This document shows, piece after piece, positions 1 through 4,972 of a stretch of 7,984 nt of DNA. This DNA comes from an uncultured Clostridia bacterium (lineage in GTDB: Bacteria > Bacillota > Clostridia > Oscillospirales > Oscillospiraceae): contig CALZAG010000072.1 of NCBI GenBank assembly GCA_945613045.1, forward strand, positions 1-7,984. Direction: 5' to 3'. The notes below the pieces were generated by a model. That model searched no databases, was not told the origin of the DNA, and saw only the letters and a program-made list of their open reading frames with translations. Numbering within the stretch: position 1 is the first letter of the stretch; every line of letters starts with the position of its first letter. A program made the position numbers and the translations under genes.

Positions 1-624
1 GAAGGAAAGATGGTCGGCGTCAACGCCGAGATATCCCCAATAAGTGTTCATTATGTCCTGCGCGAGCTTGGGCATCTTCATGGCCTTGAATACGCGGTTG
101 ACGGAATAGCTGCCCAGGCGAAGGAAATTGGGGAAATGCTCCTGCATATACTTCGGGTCGGTCTTGCCCCCGACGCTCAGCGAGTAGTCGCCCGCCTCGT
201 GGAACTCGGTGCCGAGATCAAAAAGGTCCTGGATGGACTTGCGGCATCCGGGAACGAGCCGCTCCATCTCGTTGACGAAGTTTTCCACACCACAGGGCAG
301 GGTCGCGTCGATGTGGGTCTTTCCGTCGCTTGCGGTGGTGATAACGCGGAAATTGTCCGGCACCTGATGCCACTTGATATCAAGGCCGAAATCGTTGACG
401 ATGATCTTGCGGCAGCCTCCGGGATTTTCGGCGGTTCCGAACTCACAGATCTCGTGCAGAGCCGTTTCAAACTCGAAGCGGCCCCTGCGGAAGCTTGAGG
501 CGCAGCCTCCGGGCAGATTGTGGCGCTCGATAAGCAGCGTCTTTTTCCCCGCCAGAGCCATTCGGCAGGCGGCAGCCAATCCACCGTTACCTGCGCCGAT
601 CACAACGGCGTCGTATTTTGGCAT
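1..624 (-). CDS. FAD-dependent oxidoreductase, CrtI/carotenoid isomerase-like, 3' end outside window
   Basis: The reverse strand is open from an ATG at 624 to base 1 (208 codons, no stop), so the gene is partial. The N-terminus is a dinucleotide-binding Rossmann fold: GAGNGG at residues 10-15, an acidic residue ending the second strand (LLIERH, E33), then PGGCASSF at 38-45. That last motif is typical of the phytoene desaturase/CrtISO group of NAD(P)/FAD-dependent oxidoreductases, which carry out FAD-linked desaturation or isomerisation, usually of hydrophobic substrates; the substrate cannot be read here. The start is supported by GGGAG (634-638) nine bases upstream. The family is normally near 500 residues, so more than half lies beyond the left edge. 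It is transcribed divergently from the GntR regulator at 816, whose predicted operators surround its promoter, suggesting control by that regulator. Family assignment is fairly firm; the biological role is unknown. Confidence 0.85.
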   Translation of the reverse strand, partial: MPKYDAVVIGAGNGGLAAACRMALAGKKTLLIERHNLPGGCASSFRRGRFEFETALHEICEFGTAENPGGCRKIIVNDFGLDIKWHQVPDNFRVITTASDGKTHIDATLPCGVENFVNEMERLVPGCRKSIQDLFDLGTEFHEAGDYSLSVGGKTDPKYMQEHFPNFLRLGSYSVNRVFKAMKMPKLAQDIMNTYWGYLGVDADHLSF

Positions 625-643
625 CAAAAATATCTCCCTTCTT

Positions 644-658
644 TGTGGTAATACCACA
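644..658. promoter_or_regulatory. Perfect 15-bp dyad, predicted GntR (FadR-type) operator O1
   Basis: TGTGGTA-A-TACCACA is a perfect inverted repeat with 7-bp arms. Its core TGGTAATACCA fits the TNGTNNNACNA pattern known for FadR-subfamily GntR regulators, and the gene at 816 encodes such a protein. On the minus strand it lies just downstream of a TATAAT (661-666) and covers the expected start of the oxidoreductase transcript (about 654), a position where a bound protein would block transcription. That the neighbouring regulator binds here is inference. Confidence 0.75.
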
Positions 659-660
659 TG

Positions 661-692
661 ATTATATTGTTTATTTTATAACCATTACCACA
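661..692 (-). promoter_or_regulatory. Predicted oxidoreductase promoter with overlapping operator half-site
   Basis: On the minus strand a perfect TATAAT (666 to 661) precedes the oxidoreductase. No good -35 hexamer is present: the hexamer 17 bases upstream is GGTAAT. That position is instead occupied by TGTGGTAAT (692 to 684), an exact copy of a half-site plus centre of the dyad at 644-658. TACCACAT therefore occurs twice in direct orientation, 34 bases apart (652-659 and 686-693). The weak -35 plus a binding half-site over it is compatible with either repression or activator-dependent transcription. Confidence 0.5.
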
Positions 693-742
693 TAAAGGTC
701 AATGCTGTCTAAATAATTTCGGCGAATCAATCATATTCGGTG

Positions 743-771
743 TTGACAATTTGGCAATGTGCAGATAGAAT
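743..771 (+). promoter_or_regulatory. Near-consensus sigma-A promoter of the GntR gene
   Basis: TTGACA (743-748), a 17-base spacer, then TAGAAT (766-771) matches the housekeeping promoter at 11 of 12 positions. Transcription should start near 778. This rules out the upstream in-frame ATG at 759, which lies inside the spacer, and supports translation from 816. A 5-bp inverted repeat (CGAAT 723-727, ATTCG 735-739) sits just upstream of the -35. Confidence 0.8.
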
Positions 772-774
772 TTA

Positions 775-802
775 GCTCGTGGAACTTGGTACGACCACGA
801 GC
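775..802 (+). promoter_or_regulatory. 8-bp inverted repeat with nested operator-like site O2 in the gntR leader
   Basis: GCTCGTGG (775-782) and CCACGAGC (795-802) are perfect complements around a 12-base loop, beginning at the predicted transcription start. Nested in the right half is TGGTACGACCA (787-797), which fits the same TNGTNNNACNA pattern as the dyad at 644-658. As DNA it is a plausible autoregulatory operator; as RNA it is a stem ending three bases before the ribosome site at 805. The sequence does not decide between the two. Confidence 0.55.
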
Positions 803-815
803 ATGGGAGGTAATT

Positions 816-1520
816 ATGGGCTTTCATAAAATAACCGCGCTGTCAATGACAGATCTTTTTGTTGAGCAAATAGAGAATATGATACTCTCGGGCGAGCTTG
901 CCGTCGGGGAGCAGCTTCCGCCGGCCCGTGAGCTCTCCCTGAAAATGGGCGTGAGCCGCACGGTCATATCGGCGGGGCTCGTTGAGCTTGAAAAGCTGGG
1001 CTTTGTGGAGATAAAGCCCCGTCAGGGTGTTTTTGTCTGCGATTACCGACGCAAGGGAAGCGTAGAGACCCTGATCGCGATAATGCGCTACAACGGCGGA
1101 GCCATGCGCAAGAACGAGGTCAAGTCCCTGCTTGAGACGAGGGAGGCGATGGAGTGCCTGTGCCTGCGCCTTGTGCTGGAAAAGAACGATCTGCCTGAGC
1201 TTGAAAAGCTGTCGCCAATTCTTGACGGCATCAAAAACGCGAGAAACGCGGACGAGGCGGCGGAGCAGGTGTTCTGCTTTCATCACGAGCTGGCGATAAT
1301 GTCGGGGAACGTGCTTTTGCCGCTTTTGTACTACTCCTTCAAGCCGCAGGGAGAATACCTGTGGTCGCTCTACTGCAAGCGCAGCGGTATACAGAAGCTG
1401 TACGGGATAAAGCTGAAGCTTTTCACCGCTTTGCTAAACCGCGACCTCGATTCCGCCATTGCGCAGACCCACAGCGTCATGGACATAGCGAAAAACGACC
1501 TCGGCTTCTACGGCGCGTGA
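816..1520 (+). CDS. GntR-family regulator, FadR/FCD-like
   Basis: A 234-residue one-component transcription factor. Residues 7-76 form the GntR winged helix, with the signature around GEQLPPARELSLKMGVSRT (31-49) and a wing at about 62-74. Residues 100-230 look like the helical FCD ligand-binding domain: the FH pair with SGN at 155-165 and a late His at 219. Length matches the FadR subfamily. I chose ATG 816 because GGGAGG (805-810) lies five bases upstream; an in-frame ATG at 759 precedes the promoter -10. The FCD metal site looks incomplete: Val152 stands where an Asp is usual and Lys199 about where the middle His is expected, so the effector may be an organic acid or acyl-CoA bound without metal. 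Two operator-like sites in the divergent region suggest control of both itself and the oxidoreductase. The inducer cannot be predicted. Confidence 0.9.
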   Translation: MGFHKITALSMTDLFVEQIENMILSGELAVGEQLPPARELSLKMGVSRTVISAGLVELEKLGFVEIKPRQGVFVCDYRRKGSVETLIAIMRYNGGAMRKNEVKSLLETREAMECLCLRLVLEKNDLPELEKLSPILDGIKNARNADEAAEQVFCFHHELAIMSGNVLLPLLYYSFKPQGEYLWSLYCKRSGIQKLYGIKLKLFTALLNRDLDSAIAQTHSVMDIAKNDLGFYGA

Positions 1521-1536
1521 GCCGGCAGAACAACTT

Positions 1537-1572
1537 AAACGACGTCCAGCGTTTTTAGCGGTACGCCGTTTT
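1537..1572 (+). terminator. Imperfect terminator after the GntR gene
   Basis: Bases 1537-1545 pair with 1563-1571 at eight of nine positions (A1542 opposite C1566), followed by a short T run. A smaller alternative stem (1537-1541 with 1550-1554) is followed by TTTTT. Either could end the gntR transcript, which stops at 1520. The integrase fragment begins about a dozen bases later. Confidence 0.4.
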
Positions 1573-1583
1573 AATGTAGAGAT

Positions 1584-1823
1584 GTCTGCCGCCATACCTA
1601 CTGCAGCAACATGGCCCGCGCCGGCATGAATCCAAAGACACTGCAGTACCTGATGGGCCATTCGGACATTGGAGTTACCATGAATACATATACCCATCTG
1701 GGACTGGAGGATGCCCAGAATGAAATGGCCCGCCTGGAAGAACTGAACAAGGCCAAGGAAGAAGTAGCAAAAGCCGCCGGTGAGAAGAGACCGGTGACGC
1801 AGAGAAACTTCAGAGCAGTTTAA
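1584..1823 (+). pseudogene. Tyrosine recombinase/integrase, C-terminal remnant
   Basis: Reading in frame to the TAA at 1821 gives the end of a phage/ICE-type tyrosine integrase. It includes CRHTYCSN with the box II Arg (1590-1592), MGHSDI with the second His (1659-1661), and NTYTHLG with the nucleophilic Tyr (1689-1691), then a charged tail. The usual HVCRHTY reads DVCRHTY here: similarity begins at about 1584, the codon after the HxxR His, and a stop lies upstream at 1572-1574. The SAM-like arm-binding domain, the box I Arg and the catalytic Lys region are all absent, so it cannot recombine DNA. An internal ATG at 1611 would give 70 residues but has no good ribosome site. It marks the left part of a decayed integrative element between the GntR gene and the AT-rich operon. 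After the stop an AAGGAGG-like sequence (about 1824-1831) is not followed by any real gene. Confidence 0.85.
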
Positions 1824-1841
1824 GAAGGAGGAAAAACAACG

Positions 1842-1880
1842 AGCGCCCGGCTGATTGTGATGATCAGTGGGGCGCTTTTG
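1842..1880 (+). terminator. Terminator downstream of the integrase remnant
   Basis: AGCGCCC (1842-1848) pairs with GGGCGCT (1870-1876). An upper stem CTGAT (1851-1855) with ATCAG (1863-1867) follows after a small internal loop, and the run TTTT (1876-1879) comes next. The upper part, 1850-1867, is 15 of 18 identical to the terminator at 4142-4159. Confidence 0.7.
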
Positions 1881-1957
1881 CTGATGTTATGACGGACAGC
1901 GGTGATACATGCATAGATTGCTATTCCCATCTTTTTTCGCTTGTAGTAAAATAAAGG
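1881..1957. other. AT-richer spacer before the WYL operon
   Basis: No gene is seen. GACGGA (1891-1896) recurs at 4187-4192 at nearly the same distance from the related terminator. TAGTAAAAT (1944-1952) could be a -10 region for the downstream operon, but I cannot find a matching -35 with normal spacing, so no promoter is claimed. Confidence 0.4.
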
Positions 1958-1973
1958 TGACATACAGATGTCA
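1958..1973. promoter_or_regulatory. TGACAT-N4-ATGTCA dyad, predicted operator of the WYL regulator
   Basis: A perfect 6-bp inverted repeat with a 4-base centre lies 37 bases upstream of the WYL-regulator start. WYL/YafY-type regulators commonly control their own operons, so this is the most likely operator or activator site. That assignment is inference from position and symmetry. Confidence 0.55.
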
Positions 1974-2010
1974 TGTTATACGTTGTATCATATAGATGGA
2001 AGTGAAAAGC

Positions 2011-2916
2011 ATGAAAATAAATAGAATGATAGGAATCTTATCCTTGCTGCTGCAAAGAGAAAAGGTCACAACGCCTGAACTGGCAGAGCATTTTGAAGTG
2101 TCTAAAAGGACCATCATAAGGGATATTGATGCCCTATGTCAGGCTGGAATACCAATATGTACGACTCAGGGAACTGGTGGCGGCATCCGCATCATGGATG
2201 GATATCGAATGGACCGTACTGTTCTAACCTCGAAGGATATGCAGATGATCATGGCAGGGCTGCGAAGTCTCGATAGTGTCAGCGGAAGTCATTATTACAG
2301 CCAGCTTATGGAAAAAATCAAGGCAGGTTCTTCTAATTTCATCGGTGGAAATGATACGATTTTGATCGACCTCTCTTCCTGGGATAAGGAGTCAATATCG
2401 GAAAAGATTACGCTGATACAGACTGCAATCGACACGAAGCGGGCAATCTGTTTTGATTATTATTCTCCCAAGGCAGAAAGCGCAAGATTGATAGATCCGT
2501 ATTATCTGATCTTTAAGTGGAGCAGTTGGTATGTTTGGGGTTTTTGCAGGGGTAAACAGGATTTCCGAATGTTTAAGCTAAACCGTATGGACAGACTGGA
2601 GCTGTCTGCTGAGCCGATAGCAAATCGAGAGATTCGTTTTCCGGAATTTGAGACAAAGACTTTCTTCCCGGCAAATGTCCACCTGAAGGCAGCATTCGAC
2701 CCCTCTATGAAATGGCATCTGATTGAAAACTATGGGTCGTCGTCGTTCACAATTCAAGAAGATGATTCCCTGCTGTTTGAGATGGATATGGATGAAAATG
2801 GCGTTATCGCTTGGCTTCTTTCCTGCGGGGATAAGGTTACGGTATTGGAGCCACAGTCTGTTAAGGAGAAAATGCTTCAAGTAGCCTCTGCAATTGCATC
2901 AAAATATCAAGAATAA
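2011..2916 (+). CDS. YafY-type HTH regulator with WYL domain
   Basis: A 301-residue transcription factor. The N-terminal HTH_11/DeoR-like winged helix is at about residues 2-62, with the recognition segment LAEHFEVSKRTIIRDIDAL (24-42) and the GIPICTTQGTGGG wing (46-58). The WYL domain is at about 130-205, with the name motif as W173-Y174-V175 and the basic patch RMFKLNRM (186-193). A WCX-like C-terminal extension follows. WYL domains bind nucleic acid or small ligands. An in-frame ATG at 1996 has no ribosome site; GGAAG (1999-2003) is seven bases before ATG 2011, and family members usually begin MKINR, so 2011 is chosen. It is the first gene of an AT-rich operon, 14 bases before the GyrI-like gene, with a dyad at 1958 probably mediating its control. 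The inducer is unknown. Confidence 0.9.
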   Translation: MKINRMIGILSLLLQREKVTTPELAEHFEVSKRTIIRDIDALCQAGIPICTTQGTGGGIRIMDGYRMDRTVLTSKDMQMIMAGLRSLDSVSGSHYYSQLMEKIKAGSSNFIGGNDTILIDLSSWDKESISEKITLIQTAIDTKRAICFDYYSPKAESARLIDPYYLIFKWSSWYVWGFCRGKQDFRMFKLNRMDRLELSAEPIANREIRFPEFETKTFFPANVHLKAAFDPSMKWHLIENYGSSSFTIQEDDSLLFEMDMDENGVIAWLLSCGDKVTVLEPQSVKEKMLQVASAIASKYQE

Positions 2917-2930
2917 GGACGGAAGTAATT

Positions 2931-3563
2931 ATGGCATTTGATTTTAAGAAAGAATATAAAGAATTCTATATGTCTAAAAGTGTGCCGGAGATCGTAACAG
3001 TTCCCAAAGCAAATTATATTGCCGTTAGGGGCATGGGTGATCCAAACCAGGAAGGCGGCGCTTACCAGAGCGCGGTCAGCATTTTGTATGCGGTGGCGTA
3101 TACACTGAAGATGAGTTATAAAACAGATTATCGCATCGAAGGATTTTTTGAATATGTTGTTCCGCCATTAGAAGGGTTTTGGTGGCAGGAGGGTGTCGAT
3201 GGTGTTGATTATAGGGATAAATCTACCTTTCATTGGATTTCTGTGATTCGCCTTCCGGAGTTTGTTACAAAGAGGGATTTTGACTGGGCCGTGGAAGAAG
3301 CTGCTCGTAAAAAGAAGCTGGACTGTTCTCTGGCAGAGTTTCTAACGATTGAAGAGGGACTGTGTGTTCAGATCATGCATATAGGACCGTTTGATAATGA
3401 GCCGTCAACTGTCGCATTGATGGATCAGTATATTGCAGAAAACGGATATGCGAACGATATGAACGAAAACAGGCTCCACCACGAGATATATTTATCGGAC
3501 GCGCGGAAAGCAGCGCCGGAGAAACGGAAAACCGTAATTCGCCATCCGATTAGAACACAATAA
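2931..3563 (+). CDS. GyrI-like small-molecule-binding domain protein
   Basis: A 210-residue soluble, single-domain protein of the GyrI-like superfamily, the ligand fold also found at the end of AraC-type and BmrR/TipA-type drug-sensing regulators. Supporting features are the early AVRGMGDPNQ strand-turn (31-40), VVPPLEGFWW (76-85), IMHIGPFDNEPST (148-160), and the C-terminal block beginning HHEIYLSD at 183 and running through a basic stretch to the end, where Glu185 is the conserved acidic pocket residue. There is no DNA-binding domain, so it should act as a free ligand-binding protein or as a hydrolase of the cyclopropanoid-hydrolase type described for some relatives. It starts 14 bases after the WYL gene, with a GGACGGAAG ribosome site, and its stop overlaps the next gene's ribosome site. 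The ligand cannot be inferred; the context suggests sensing or processing of a xenobiotic or metabolite. Confidence 0.85.
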   Translation: MAFDFKKEYKEFYMSKSVPEIVTVPKANYIAVRGMGDPNQEGGAYQSAVSILYAVAYTLKMSYKTDYRIEGFFEYVVPPLEGFWWQEGVDGVDYRDKSTFHWISVIRLPEFVTKRDFDWAVEEAARKKKLDCSLAEFLTIEEGLCVQIMHIGPFDNEPSTVALMDQYIAENGYANDMNENRLHHEIYLSDARKAAPEKRKTVIRHPIRTQ

Positions 3564-3576
3564 AGGAGATCGCTAT

Positions 3577-4080
3577 ATGAAAAATAAAGCACTTGTTGTC
3601 ATTGACATACAAAATGACATTACAAAGAATTACCGTGAAATCGTTGAGAACCTCAATAAAGCCATAGACTGGGCTATTGAACAAGAAATGTATGTGGTAT
3701 ATATCTGCCAGAACAACATTACCCCTTCTGCAAAGAATTTCCTTCCCGGTACAAAAGGCGCAGAAATCGTTCCGGAGCTTCATGTTGCGAGTGACCACAT
3801 TTTCATCAAGACCAAAGCAAATGCCCTTACCAGCGAAGAATTCTGTGCATTTATTGAGGAAAACAGTATTACGGAGTTTGTGATTACCGGCGCTGATGCA
3901 ACCGCTTGTGTGAAGTCTACCTGCTATAACATGACGAAAGCAGGATATGCCGTTACCGTTCTATCTGACTGTGTGACCAGCTATGATAAGAAAAAGATTC
4001 CTGTAATGCTGGAATATTATAAAAGCAAAAATTGTATAGTAGTGACTTTAGATCAGATGGCAGCGACGTCTTTACAATAA
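3577..4080 (+). CDS. Cysteine hydrolase, isochorismatase-like fold
   Basis: A 167-residue single-domain member of the isochorismatase/nicotinamidase-like cysteine hydrolase superfamily. The Asp-Lys-Cys triad is visible: D10 in VVIDIQND, K78 in FIKTKANAL, and C111 in GADATACVKST. The last motif follows the usual strand and cis-peptide turn. Relatives hydrolyse amides, carbamoyl groups or the isochorismate vinyl ether. The substrate here is not determined, and the missing Phe in the K78 segment (NAL rather than SAF) argues against assuming the classical isochorismatase reaction. AAGGAG (3563-3568), overlapping the preceding stop, gives an eight-base spacing to ATG 3577, indicating tight coupling with the GyrI-like gene. 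It ends the operon 54 bases before a strong terminator. Confidence 0.9.
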   Translation: MKNKALVVIDIQNDITKNYREIVENLNKAIDWAIEQEMYVVYICQNNITPSAKNFLPGTKGAEIVPELHVASDHIFIKTKANALTSEEFCAFIEENSITEFVITGADATACVKSTCYNMTKAGYAVTVLSDCVTSYDKKKIPVMLEYYKSKNCIVVTLDQMAATSLQ

Positions 4081-4133
4081 TCAGAGAGGAAACGAATGCA
4101 GTTTATAAATTGCCCTATGTAGGAAATAGAACG

Positions 4134-4170
4134 AAAGCTCTGCTGATCGTAATGGTCAGCAGGGCTTTTC
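4134..4170 (+). terminator. Strong terminator of the WYL operon
   Basis: Bases 4134-4146 pair with 4156-4168 over 13 bp with one wobble (T4139-G4163), around a nine-base loop, followed by TTTTCTCT. It closes the three-gene operon. Confidence 0.9.
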
Positions 4171-4230
4171 TCTATGGCAGGATATTGACGGATGTGGTAG
4201 AATGAAAAGAAACAGCCGCCCAAAACCGCA

Positions 4231-4274
4231 GTAGTCTGTTTTCGCAATTTCGACTACGTTTTGACTACGATTGC
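4231..4274. repeat. Clustered GACTAC repeats, one inverted and two direct
   Basis: GACTACG occurs at 4252-4258 and again at 4263-4269, starting 11 bases apart (one helical turn). An inverted copy, GTAGTC, is at 4231-4236. The pair is framed by GCAAT (4244-4248) and ATTGC (4270-4274), which are complementary. This could be a tandem protein site, for example for an integrase/excisionase, or RNA with two competing partners for 4231-4236. Confidence 0.55.
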
Positions 4275-4285
4275 TTGCACTGATT

Positions 4286-4377
4286 TGCCTCATTTTGCCC
4301 TCCAAACCGGATTTGGACAGAATTCTGTGCATCACAGATTTCTGGGGATGAGTCGCAAAATACGGCACTTTGAGGCA
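4286..4377 (+). other. Foldable multi-branch element upstream of the phosphatase gene
   Basis: The closing stem pairs 4286-4291 with 4372-4377 (TGCCTC/GAGGCA). It continues with 4292-4298 against 4355-4361 (ATTTTGC/GCAAAAT) after a ten-base bulge. Inside are two directly abutting hairpins. P2 is TCCAAA 4301-4306 with TTTGGA 4312-4317. P3 spans 4318-4344 and has 11 pairs, one T-T mismatch and a three-base loop. All stems can coexist as a three-way junction. It ends 20 bases before the ATG at 4398. It matches no riboswitch that I recognise; it may be a structured leader, a small RNA on either strand, or a decayed mobile repeat. Confidence 0.5.
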
Positions 4378-4397
4378 TTGCAGGAAGGAAAATTCGT

Positions 4398-4868
4398 ATG
4401 ATTAAGATATTATTTGTTTGCCACGGCAATATTTGCAGAAGTCCGATGGCGGAGTTCGTGATGAAGGATATGGTAAAAAAGGCGGGGCTGGAGAAAGCGT
4501 TTTATATCGAGTCCGCGGCCACCAGCACCGAGGAAATAGGAAACCCCGTCTACCCGCCGGCCCGAAAAAAGCTTGCCGAGCACGGTATCTCCTGCGCTGG
4601 CAAGACCGCCCGGCAGCTCCGCAGCCGCGACTACGCGGAGTACGACCTGCTCATCGGTATGGATCAGGCGAATCTTCGCAATATGCGCCGCATCTGCGGC
4701 GGCGATCCGGAGGGCAAGCTGCGCCTGCTGATGGACTTCACAGACCGCCCCGCCGATGTGGCCGATCCGTGGTACACCAATGATTTCGAGGCGACCTGGC
4801 GTGATGTGGAGGAAGGCTGCAGGGGACTGCTGGAAAGCATAGCAGACTCAAACGTCTGCCGGCTTTGA
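4398..4868 (+). CDS. Low-molecular-weight protein tyrosine phosphatase
   Basis: A 156-residue cytoplasmic phosphatase of the LMW-PTP/Wzb family, which removes phosphate from tyrosine through a cysteinyl-phosphate intermediate. The P-loop CX5RS is at the N-terminus as C8-HGNIC-R14-S15, with the second Cys typical of the family at C13. The general acid lies in the DPWY motif (D123, P124, W125, Y126). Length and domain order are normal and complete. The ribosome site AGGAAGG precedes ATG 4398. In bacteria such enzymes often act on tyrosine kinases controlling polysaccharide export, but no kinase or capsule gene is in this window, so the target is open. It is a single gene with GC-rich codons like the backbone, preceded by the structured element at 4286-4377 and followed by hairpins shared with the convergent phosphodiesterase gene. 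Confidence 0.95.
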   Translation: MIKILFVCHGNICRSPMAEFVMKDMVKKAGLEKAFYIESAATSTEEIGNPVYPPARKKLAEHGISCAGKTARQLRSRDYAEYDLLIGMDQANLRNMRRICGGDPEGKLRLLMDFTDRPADVADPWYTNDFEATWRDVEEGCRGLLESIADSNVCRL

Positions 4869-4885
4869 CGGGCCGGAACGGCCCG
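4869..4885. repeat. GC-rich hairpin immediately after the phosphatase stop
   Basis: CGGGCCG (4869-4875) and CGGCCCG (4879-4885) pair perfectly around a GAA loop, starting at the base after the stop codon. No T run follows, so it is probably a 3' end stabiliser or pause site rather than a terminator. Confidence 0.6.
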
Positions 4886-4898
4886 GTATATAAAGAAA

Positions 4899-4942
4899 GC
4901 CCCATTTGTCAGACGGTGTGGCACACTGCTGACAAGTGGGGC
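4899..4942 (-). terminator. Long-stem terminator for the phosphodiesterase gene
   Basis: Bases 4899-4912 pair with 4929-4942 over 14 bp with one T-G wobble, and a further four pairs (4916-4919 with 4923-4926) continue the stem. Read on the minus strand it is followed by TTTCTTTAT, fitting termination of the gene that ends at 4971. Confidence 0.8.
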
Positions 4943-4948
4943 GCTGTC

Positions 4949-4972
4949 GCTCGGGATAATTCCCGGGCTTTT
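4949..4972 (+). terminator. Terminator for the phosphatase transcript
   Basis: Bases 4949-4956 pair with 4961-4968 (eight pairs, one wobble) around a TAAT loop, followed by TTTTACTTTTTG on the plus strand. The T run overlaps the stop codon of the convergent phosphodiesterase gene. Confidence 0.75.

Larger units (their letters stand above)
4171..4397. other. Non-coding region between the AT-rich operon and the phosphatase gene
   Basis: No convincing protein is encoded on either strand. TGGTAGAAT (4195-4203) resembles an extended -10 without a recognisable -35. Two sub-regions stand out and are listed separately: GACTAC repeats at 4231-4274 and a multi-stem element at 4286-4377. The phosphatase ribosome site (about 4382-4389) ends the stretch. 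Confidence 0.6.

Noticed and set aside
10..498. Plus-strand open frame of 162 codons
   Set aside because: It lies antisense to the FAD oxidoreductase, which shows clear family motifs from residue 1; the plus frame has no recognisable motif or ribosome site.
759..815. Longer GntR reading frame beginning at ATG 759
   Set aside because: The ATG lies between the -35 and -10 of the gene's own promoter, and a strong ribosome site precedes ATG 816.
843..1286. Minus-strand open frame opposite gntR
   Set aside because: Shadow of a well-supported regulator, with no start signals or domain.
1860..1892. Ten-codon frame after the AAGGAGG-like sequence near 1824
   Set aside because: The ATG is too far from the ribosome-like site and lies inside the terminator hairpin.
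4053..4368. Two overlapping minus-strand frames of 64 and 70 codons
   Set aside because: They cross the terminator and the structured repeats; composition is unremarkable and no convincing domain is visible. I keep the possibility that they are relics within a dispersed repeat.
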